Shown: in pieces, positions 59,101 to 64,000 of the stretch | Position numbering within the stretch: the stretch's first letter is position 1 | Layout: every line of letters starts with the position of its first letter | From: JACMNW01 sp031402355 | GTDB taxonomy: Bacteria; Pseudomonadota; Alphaproteobacteria; Rhodobacterales; Rhodobacteraceae | Assembly (NCBI GenBank): GCA_031402355.1 | Contig: JANNSG010000134.1 | Span: 12,497-76,496 of the forward strand | Length of the DNA: 64,000 nt | Direction: 5' to 3' | Program-made: the position numbers and the translations under genes | Notes under the pieces: model-generated | Seen by the model: only the letters and a program-made list of their open reading frames with translations | What the model was told of the DNA's origin: nothing | Databases searched by the model: none

Positions 59101-59458
59101 TGGGGCCGGTCTGGTATTTTCGCAGGCCGATGCCGATTTTCGGCTGACCCCGGAGGCAGTTGAAGTCACGCGCGGTTCTGCTATCGGGGCTTCGCTTGGC
59201 GTGTCGATGGCGGGCGTCTATGAAAGCGGTTCAAAGCGGTTGAAGATGCAAGGCGTGATATCCCCGATCTATCTGCTGAATGGTATCGGCGCATTTCTGA
59301 CCCGCAAGGGCGAAGGATTGTTTGGCTTTAACTACAAGATTCAAGGCACTGCCGATGCGCCCAAAATCACGGTCAATCCTTTGTCCATCCTGACGCCGGG
59401 AATGTTCCGCGAAATTTTCCGCAGACCTGCCCCGGAATTGCCCAAAGGCGATCAATGA
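56120..59458 (+). CDS. AsmA-like / DUF3971 (YhdP-type) large envelope protein
   Basis: About 1112 residues. A short basic cytoplasmic N-terminus, a membrane anchor (about residues 27-49, GLWFLIGTIVFAGLIGFAIL) and a very long periplasmic part of repeating beta strands characteristic of the AsmA/YhdP/TamB bridge proteins that carry phospholipids to the outer membrane. The C-terminal block 'GLFGFNYKIQGTADAPKITV' with 'NPLSILTPGMFREIF' is typical of the alphaproteobacterial DUF3971 group. AGGA precedes the ATG at 56120. It overlaps queA by 4 bp. Confidence 0.85.
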   Translation: MAETPVSNAKPTRPPPRKRRRGAAGLWFLIGTIVFAGLIGFAILALSGKPIRLPVWAVAEIEARLNTAVPQTAADLSFSVGGIELRVDRDWIPRLALEDLRLLRRGGAALITLPEVRTSFDAGALFQGALHLQSLRIIGGRFAIRRNADGLLDLDLGSQTGATTRQSAASILDALDEAFEDPAFADLTTIEAEAMTLMLTDARSGQQWQAGDGRLVLENRPDELATAVSFSLAVDQTTPSRVVLTAVSNKATPAARLSATVDGIAAPDLAAQSAPLAWLAALDAPISGRLAAAIDDEGQFGSLESELEIGAGFLRPTPQTAPIAFNRAGLTLAYDPDRGRIEIASVSVDSPSLRLVANGQSYIADRDGVPMSGTLVGAKPGVFLTQLAFSQMMVDPAKLFETPVEFSQGSLDLRLTLDPFAIDIGQLTLTEADTHLALSGTIAADPKGWRVALDVALDKIEPAKLIALWPVQLVAKTRNWLALNVLGGTLFNVSGAVRLVPESEPRLSLGYEFSGTDVRFLKALPPIIAGSGYSNIEGQTYTLVLEKGYVTPPLGGNIDVAGSVFKIPDISQKPTRAEVTLMTQSSLTATLSLLDQPPFSFLKKAGRPVDLGQGRAKLVTTLGFPLKDKVLLDDVTYQVSGQITDFKSDLVVPKREVTAEALQVVAGPAGIKVSGKGLLETLPFEVTFDQPFGAAAKGKARIDGQVTLSDAALRDLGVDLPEGLIKGAGAAQIAVELPAGQPALLTLSTDLLGLGLGIPALGWSKAAGQSGQLDLVAKLGTLPEVTGLQFAGAGLAAEGSITLRPEGGLEKAQFDRVQLDEWLDVGLSLTGRGQGRAVAVSIQSGAVDMRRLAVRRAGANTAEDGPLTAQLDRLTISDGIALTGFAGEFSSKGGFNGGFTANVNGEVPVRGTVAPTEQGSAVRITSDDAGKVMAAAGVFANARGGSLDLQLFPTGATGEYRGRAKIGTIRVTNASVLAELLNAISVVGLMEQLNGAGLVFSQADADFRLTPEAVEVTRGSAIGASLGVSMAGVYESGSKRLKMQGVISPIYLLNGIGAFLTRKGEGLFGFNYKIQGTADAPKITVNPLSILTPGMFREIFRRPAPELPKGDQ

Positions 59459-60486
59459 AACTGTCAGACTTTGATTTCGATTTGCCCGATAGCCTGATTG
59501 CCACGCGGCCAGCGCGGCCCCGGACAGCGGCGCGGTTGCTGCTGGCCACGGGTGACCAGATCAAGGATCTGTCGATACCGGATTTACGCGATATATTCAG
59601 ACCCGGTGACCGGTTGGTGCTGAACAATACCCAAGTGATCCCGGCGCGTCTGACCGGACGCCGGGTGCGGGGTGAAGCGGATGCAAAGATCGAAGTGACT
59701 TTGCTGGAACAACAAGGCGGTCTTTGGCGGGCGCTGGCAAAGCCGTTGCGCAAGTTGAAACCGGGCGATGTGATTGCGTTTTCGGAAGGGTTGATCGCAA
59801 CTGTTGCCGAGCGCACAGAGACGGATCTGCGCCTGTCGTTCAATGTGACGGGACCTGCGTTCGACCGGGCATTGGCGGCATCGGGGACCATGCCTTTGCC
59901 GCCCTACATTGCGTCAAAGCGCGCCGCTGATGCGCAAGATCAGGTCGATTATCAAACCGTGTTTGCCCGTCATGCCGGGGCGGTTGCTGCGCCCACGGCG
60001 AGCCTGCATTTTGATCAGGCCCTGTTGCGGGATCTGGCGGATCTGGGTGTGCTGTTCACCGAGGTTACGTTGCATGTCGGGGCGGGTACGTTTCTTCCGG
60101 TGAAAGTGGACGATGTGACCACCCATAAGATGCACGCCGAATGGGGTGAAGTGACGCCCGATGCGGCTGCAGCCATAAATGCAACCAAGTCCGCCGGGGG
60201 CCGCATCATTCCCATTGGCACCACGGCACTGCGGTTGATCGAAGCGGCGGCGGTTTCTGGAACGGTGCAACCGATGTGTGGCGCCACGGATATTTTCATC
60301 TATCCCGGTTACCGGTTCAGGGTAACGGACGCGCTGATGACCAATTTCCATTTGCCCAGATCGACCTTACTGATGCTTGTCGCGGCCCTGATGGGGCATC
60401 AGCGCATGGCGAGGATTTATGACCATGCCGTGCGCAATCAGTACCGGTTCTTTTCCTATGGTGACTCGTCTCTGTTGATCCCTTAG
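59455..60486 (+). CDS. queA: S-adenosylmethionine:tRNA ribosyltransferase-isomerase
   Basis: 343 residues. Makes epoxyqueuosine in tRNA from preQ1. 'FDFDLPDSLIATRPARPRTA', 'LVLNNTQVIPARL', 'TASLHFDQALL', 'VTLHVGAGTFLPVKVDDVTT', 'MHAEWGEV' and 'TNFHLPRSTLLMLVAALMG' are diagnostic. Translationally coupled to the AsmA-like gene. Partner of tgt at 33727. Confidence 0.95.
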   Translation: MKLSDFDFDLPDSLIATRPARPRTAARLLLATGDQIKDLSIPDLRDIFRPGDRLVLNNTQVIPARLTGRRVRGEADAKIEVTLLEQQGGLWRALAKPLRKLKPGDVIAFSEGLIATVAERTETDLRLSFNVTGPAFDRALAASGTMPLPPYIASKRAADAQDQVDYQTVFARHAGAVAAPTASLHFDQALLRDLADLGVLFTEVTLHVGAGTFLPVKVDDVTTHKMHAEWGEVTPDAAAAINATKSAGGRIIPIGTTALRLIEAAAVSGTVQPMCGATDIFIYPGYRFRVTDALMTNFHLPRSTLLMLVAALMGHQRMARIYDHAVRNQYRFFSYGDSSLLIP

Positions 60487-60550
60487 ATCGCTTGATAGTA
60501 CCCCTTAGGTTGCCCCCCCGCGACCCCTTGCCCCTGAACGGAGCCGCCAG

Positions 60551-61792
60551 ATGCTGAACGTCCTCGCTACCTCCTGGCCATTGCTGCTTGGCGTTATGTT
60601 GTTGATGGTGGGCAACGGTGTGCAGGGGTCGCTTCTGGGGATACGCGGAGCGATGGAGGGGTTTTCCACTTTCGAGCTGTCTGTCGTGATGTCGTCTTAC
60701 TATCTGGGTTTTCTGGGCGGATCGCGGCTGGCCCCGGAAATGATCCGCCGGGTCGGGCATGTCCGGGTTTTTGCGGCACTGGGATCGCTGATCTCGGCCG
60801 TGCTTGTGCTTTACCCGTTGCTGCTGGACTGGACGGCTTGGTCGGTCATGCGGGTTGTGATCGGGTTTTCCTTTTCGGTGATCTATGTGACGGCCGAAAG
60901 CTGGCTGAACAATACGACGGCGAATGAAACCCGGGGACAGGCGCTGTCGGCCTACATGATCGTGCAGATGCTGGGCATCATTGCCTCGCAGGTGCTGCTG
61001 TCCTTTGGCGACCCGCTTGGCTTTGGTCTTTTCATCATTCCCTCGGTTCTGGTGTCGCTTGCCTTCATGCCGATCCTTCTGGCCGATACCCCGGCACCGG
61101 CGTTCGACCAGATCAGACCGATGAGCTTTCGGCGACTTTACAAGATTTCCCCGCTTGGATGTGTCGGCATGTTGCTGACGGGGGGCGTGTTTTCGGCGAT
61201 GTTCGGCATGGCTTCGGTCTGGGGTGCGCTGGTTGGCCTGAGCATCGGTCAGATCGCGGCTTTTGTCGGCGCTTTGTATGTCGGCGGTCTTTTGCTGCAA
61301 TATCCGATCGGCTGGATTTCGGATCGGCTGGACCGGCGGGTTCTGGTGGTCTGGATGTCGGCTATCGGCGCTGCGGTCATGTTTGTGGCGACGGCATTTC
61401 AGTTGCCGTTTGAGGTTGTGCTGATTGTGGCGGTCTTGCTGGGGGGGACGATCAACCCGCTGTATTCGTTGCTGATTGCCCATGCGAATGATGTTCTGAG
61501 TCGCGAGGATATGGCCGCCGCTTCGGCCGGGTTGATCTTTCTGAACGGGCTTGGTGCGATTTTCGGCCCGTTGATCACCGGTTGGTTGATGGAGATGATC
61601 GGCCCGAGGGGGTTTTTCCTGTTCATCGGGTTACTGTTTGCAATGCTGGCGGGGTATGCGATCTGGCGCATGTTGCGGCGTGCGGGGCGTGCCGGGTCCA
61701 GCGGCTATGCGGGGCTTACGCCGACTGCGTCATCCCTGGCCGCAGGTACCGTTCTGAAACGACAGGCGCGCCGTTCAGGCAAAGCCGATTGA
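60551..61792 (+). CDS. MFS transporter
   Basis: 413 residues with about twelve membrane helices and the MFS loop motif region 'LGGSRLAPEMIRRVGHVRVF' after helix 2. The text 'AESWLNNTTANETRGQALSA' is typical of the YcaD-like branch of permeases. Substrate unknown. It follows queA by 64 bp on the same strand. Confidence 0.85.
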   Translation: MLNVLATSWPLLLGVMLLMVGNGVQGSLLGIRGAMEGFSTFELSVVMSSYYLGFLGGSRLAPEMIRRVGHVRVFAALGSLISAVLVLYPLLLDWTAWSVMRVVIGFSFSVIYVTAESWLNNTTANETRGQALSAYMIVQMLGIIASQVLLSFGDPLGFGLFIIPSVLVSLAFMPILLADTPAPAFDQIRPMSFRRLYKISPLGCVGMLLTGGVFSAMFGMASVWGALVGLSIGQIAAFVGALYVGGLLLQYPIGWISDRLDRRVLVVWMSAIGAAVMFVATAFQLPFEVVLIVAVLLGGTINPLYSLLIAHANDVLSREDMAAASAGLIFLNGLGAIFGPLITGWLMEMIGPRGFFLFIGLLFAMLAGYAIWRMLRRAGRAGSSGYAGLTPTASSLAAGTVLKRQARRSGKAD

Positions 61793-61852
61793 ATCGGGTC
61801 ATTGCAGGTTGGCTGACTTGCTGTCAGGCTGTCTGCGAGATTGCGAGGGCCG

Positions 61853-62443
61853 ATGGCGACACCGATAGAAGTGCTGGATTTCTGGCTGGGCGAGGTCGGC
61901 CCGAAAGGGTGGTATGCCAGTGACGCGGCATTGGATGCCGAGTGCAGGGAGCGTTTCTTTGACCTGTGGCAAGCGGCCATGGATGGCGGGCTGGAGCATT
62001 GGGTGGACGGCACCGCCGGTACCTTGGCCTATCTGGTGATTTGTGATCAGGTGTCGCGCAATATCCATCGCGGTCAGGCATCGGCCTTTGCGACCGATGC
62101 GCGTGCACGGGCCGCCTCGCGTAAGGCCCTGTCAGAAGGATGGGATATGGGCGCACCCGAGCCGGAACGCCGGTTTTTCTATCTGCCGTTCATGCATAGC
62201 GAAGATCCGGCGGATCAGGCGCTGAGTATTACCTATTTCCAGAACCGGATGCCGCAAGCCGGACCAGATCAAGTTCACCATGCTCGCGCGCATGAAGCGA
62301 TCATCGCGCGGTTTGGCCGGTTTCCGTTTCGCAATGCCGCCCTGGGCCGGACCAGCACGCCCGAGGAGGCGGAGTTCATGGCAACCGGCGCTTACGGGGC
62401 CATGGTGCGGGCGATCAAGGCCAGCCATGCACCTGATGCATAG
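61853..62443 (+). CDS. DUF924 family protein
   Basis: About 196 residues, all-helical, tetratricopeptide-like. Signature text: 'VLDFWLGEVGPKGWYASD', 'LAYLVICDQVSRNIHRG', 'FFYLPFMHSEDPADQ' and 'RFGRFPFRNAALGR'. Widespread family of unknown function. The ATG at 61853 has GAGGG just upstream; the TTG at 61841 is less likely. Followed by a palindromic stretch and lpdA. Confidence 0.85.
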   Translation: MATPIEVLDFWLGEVGPKGWYASDAALDAECRERFFDLWQAAMDGGLEHWVDGTAGTLAYLVICDQVSRNIHRGQASAFATDARARAASRKALSEGWDMGAPEPERRFFYLPFMHSEDPADQALSITYFQNRMPQAGPDQVHHARAHEAIIARFGRFPFRNAALGRTSTPEEAEFMATGAYGAMVRAIKASHAPDA

Positions 62444-62476
62444 GCCCATGCCGGCGCCAGTATTGCTTGAAAAATG

Positions 62477-62502
62477 AAAGTAGTTTAAGGCCAAACTACT
62501 TT
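62477..62502. promoter_or_regulatory. 26-bp palindrome before lpdA
   Basis: AAAGTAGTTT pairs perfectly with AAACTACTTT around AAGGCC. It ends 18 bp before the lpdA start and 8 bp before its ribosome-binding site (GAGGAGGGA). It could be an operator, or a low-GC hairpin followed by TTTT that terminates the upstream unit or shapes the lpdA leader. Confidence 0.55.
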
Positions 62503-62518
62503 TTCTGAGGAGGGAAAG

Positions 62519-63913
62519 ATGGCAACCCAGACTTTTGATGTGATCGTGATCGGTGCTGGCCCCGGTGGCTATGTTGCGGCCATTCGTGGCGCGCAGCTTG
62601 GGCTGAAGGTGGCCATCATCGAGCGCGAACACCTGGGCGGCATCTGCCTGAACTGGGGCTGCATTCCCACAAAAGCGATGCTGCGGTCGGCCGAGGTGTT
62701 TCATCTGATGCACCGGGCCAAGGAATTCGGACTGTCGGCCACCGGGATCAGCTATGATCTGGACGCCGTTGTCGCCCGGTCGCGCGGTGTAGCCAAGCAA
62801 TTGTCGGGCGGCATCGGGCATCTGATGAAGAAGAACAAGATCACCGTGTTCATGGGGGCCGCGACCTTGCCTGCCAAGGGCAAGGTTTCTGTCAAGACCA
62901 ACAAAGGAACCGAGGATCTGACGGCAAAGTCGATCATTCTAGCGACCGGCGCGCGGGCCCGCGAATTGCCGGGGTTGGAGGCGGACGGCGATCTTGTCTG
63001 GACTTACAAGCACGCGCTGGTGGCGAAACGGATGCCAAAGCGTCTGCTGGTCATCGGGTCTGGTGCGATCGGTATCGAATTCGCCAGCTTCTTCAATACC
63101 TTGGGGTGTGATACGACAGTGGTTGAGGTGATGGACCGGGTGTTGCCGGTGGAAGACGCGGAAGTCTCGGCCTTTGCGAAGAAGGCTTTCCTGAAGCAAG
63201 GCATGAAAATCCTTGAAAAAACCACGGTCAAGAAATTGGATCGCAGCCCCGGCAAAGTGGTGGCGCATCTGGAAGACGCCAAAGGTACTGCGACGCAGGA
63301 CTTCGACACCGTTATTTCTGCCGTCGGAATCATCGGCAATGTCGAAGGGCTGGGGCTGGAAGCACTGGGTGTCAAGATTGACCGCACCCATGTGGTGACG
63401 GATGAATACTGCCGCACGGGCGTGGACGGGCTTTACGCGATTGGTGATATTGCCGGCGCGCCCTGGCTTGCCCACAAGGCCAGCCATGAAGGCGTCATGG
63501 TGGCAGAATTGATCGCGGGTAAACATCCGCATCCGATCAAACCAAATTCGATTGCCGGCTGTACCTATTGCCACCCGCAAGTGGCAAGCGTCGGATTGAC
63601 CGAAGAAAAGGCCAAGGCCGCGGGCTTTGACATCAAGGTTGGACGCTTCCCTTTTATCGGCAACGGCAAAGCGATTGCACTGGGCGAGGCAGAAGGTTTC
63701 ATCAAGACCATCTTTGATGCCAAAACTGGCGAGATGCTGGGCGCGCATATGATTGGTGCAGAAGTGACAGAATTGATCCAGGGCTATGTCGTCGCCCGTG
63801 GGTTGGAGACGACCGAAGAAGATCTGATGAACACCGTCTTCCCGCATCCGACGCTAAGCGAAATGATGCACGAGTCGGTGCTGGACGCCTACGGTCGCGC
63901 GCTGCATATGTAG
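62519..63913 (+). CDS. lpdA: Dihydrolipoyl dehydrogenase
   Basis: 464 residues. E3 flavoenzyme that reoxidises lipoamide in 2-oxoacid dehydrogenase and glycine cleavage complexes. FAD site 'VIVIGAGPGGYVAAIRGAQL', redox disulfide 'GGICLNWGCIPTKAML', NAD site 'LLVIGSGAIGIEFASFF', second FAD motif 'GLYAIGDIAGAPWLAHKA' and the catalytic His-Glu region 'FPHPTLSEMMHESV'. A strong ribosome-binding site is present. No E1/E2 gene is adjacent in the window. Confidence 0.94.
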   Translation: MATQTFDVIVIGAGPGGYVAAIRGAQLGLKVAIIEREHLGGICLNWGCIPTKAMLRSAEVFHLMHRAKEFGLSATGISYDLDAVVARSRGVAKQLSGGIGHLMKKNKITVFMGAATLPAKGKVSVKTNKGTEDLTAKSIILATGARARELPGLEADGDLVWTYKHALVAKRMPKRLLVIGSGAIGIEFASFFNTLGCDTTVVEVMDRVLPVEDAEVSAFAKKAFLKQGMKILEKTTVKKLDRSPGKVVAHLEDAKGTATQDFDTVISAVGIIGNVEGLGLEALGVKIDRTHVVTDEYCRTGVDGLYAIGDIAGAPWLAHKASHEGVMVAELIAGKHPHPIKPNSIAGCTYCHPQVASVGLTEEKAKAAGFDIKVGRFPFIGNGKAIALGEAEGFIKTIFDAKTGEMLGAHMIGAEVTELIQGYVVARGLETTEEDLMNTVFPHPTLSEMMHESVLDAYGRALHM

Positions 63914-63939
63914 ACCGGCTGCGACAAGGGATACCAAAG

Positions 63940-64000
63940 ATGCGGGCAACGGTGACGGTGATCTGCATCTGGCTTGTCAGCCTTGGTGCTGCGGCACAAT
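63940..64000 (+). CDS. Start of a secreted protein (truncated by window end)
   Basis: Only 20 codons are visible: a basic start then a hydrophobic core and 'LGAAAQ', a signal peptide. AAGGG lies upstream of the ATG. Nothing can be said about the mature protein. Same strand as lpdA, 26 bp after it. Confidence 0.5.
   Translation, partial: MRATVTVICIWLVSLGAAAQ

Overview
The window is a chromosomal segment of an anoxygenic phototrophic alphaproteobacterium, most probably a member of the Rhodobacteraceae. The basis is the high-GC codon use, a light-harvesting-2 operon (pucBA-pucC) with two PpsR/CrtJ-type sites, and the family character of the lon, tgt, ispG, prfB, queA and DUF1800/DUF1501 genes. 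Species cannot be assigned from the sequence alone.

Region 1 (1 to about 12302) is the right-hand part of an integrated element that abuts the 3' end of a tRNA-Ser(CGA) gene. It holds the catalytic end of a P4-type tyrosine integrase, an AlpA-like regulator, an archaeo-eukaryotic-type primase fused to a RepA/AAA_25 helicase, and a cluster of 9-bp iterons that looks like its replication origin. Its cargo is two unknown proteins, a SEC-C protein with a restriction-endonuclease-like core, a large single-chain restriction-modification enzyme (type IIG/IIL-like), and a small membrane-anchored protein translationally coupled to that enzyme. The layout resembles a phage satellite or genomic island carrying defence genes.

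Region 2 (12581 to 30475) is a sugar-catabolic locus interrupted by photosynthesis genes. An aldo/keto reductase, a BtpA-M42-FGGY kinase set, two ABC permeases, two FucU-like mutarotases, a sugar-binding protein, and a six-gene operon (UgpC-like ATPase, GDSL esterase, FucU, ribokinase-like kinase, SDR, FAH hydrolase) share an operator-like palindrome, CTAACATGTTAG. It occurs at three divergent or operon-start positions. The SDR and FAH hydrolase match the last steps of the non-phosphorylating L-fucose (2-keto-3-deoxy-L-fuconate) route; no lactonase of known fuconolactonase type and no dehydratase lies in the window. The puc operon sits between the binding-protein gene and the permease genes of the transporter. 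The LH2 alpha polypeptide carries an unusually long C-terminal tail.

Region 3 (30711 to 64000) is ordinary core chromosome. It contains a DUF1501/DUF1800 pair, tgt, lon, an HU-like protein with a basic tail, two tRNA-Val genes, a tRNA-Asp gene followed by a decayed tRNA-Asp copy, pirin, GNAT/M20, a RodZ-like protein, ispG, a DsbA-like thiol oxidoreductase, a cell-wall amidase and PBP1A, prfB, a bactofilin/M23 peptidase pair, a DUF455 protein, a peroxiredoxin, an AsmA-like giant, queA, an MFS transporter, a DUF924 protein, lpdA, and the start of a secreted protein cut by the window end.
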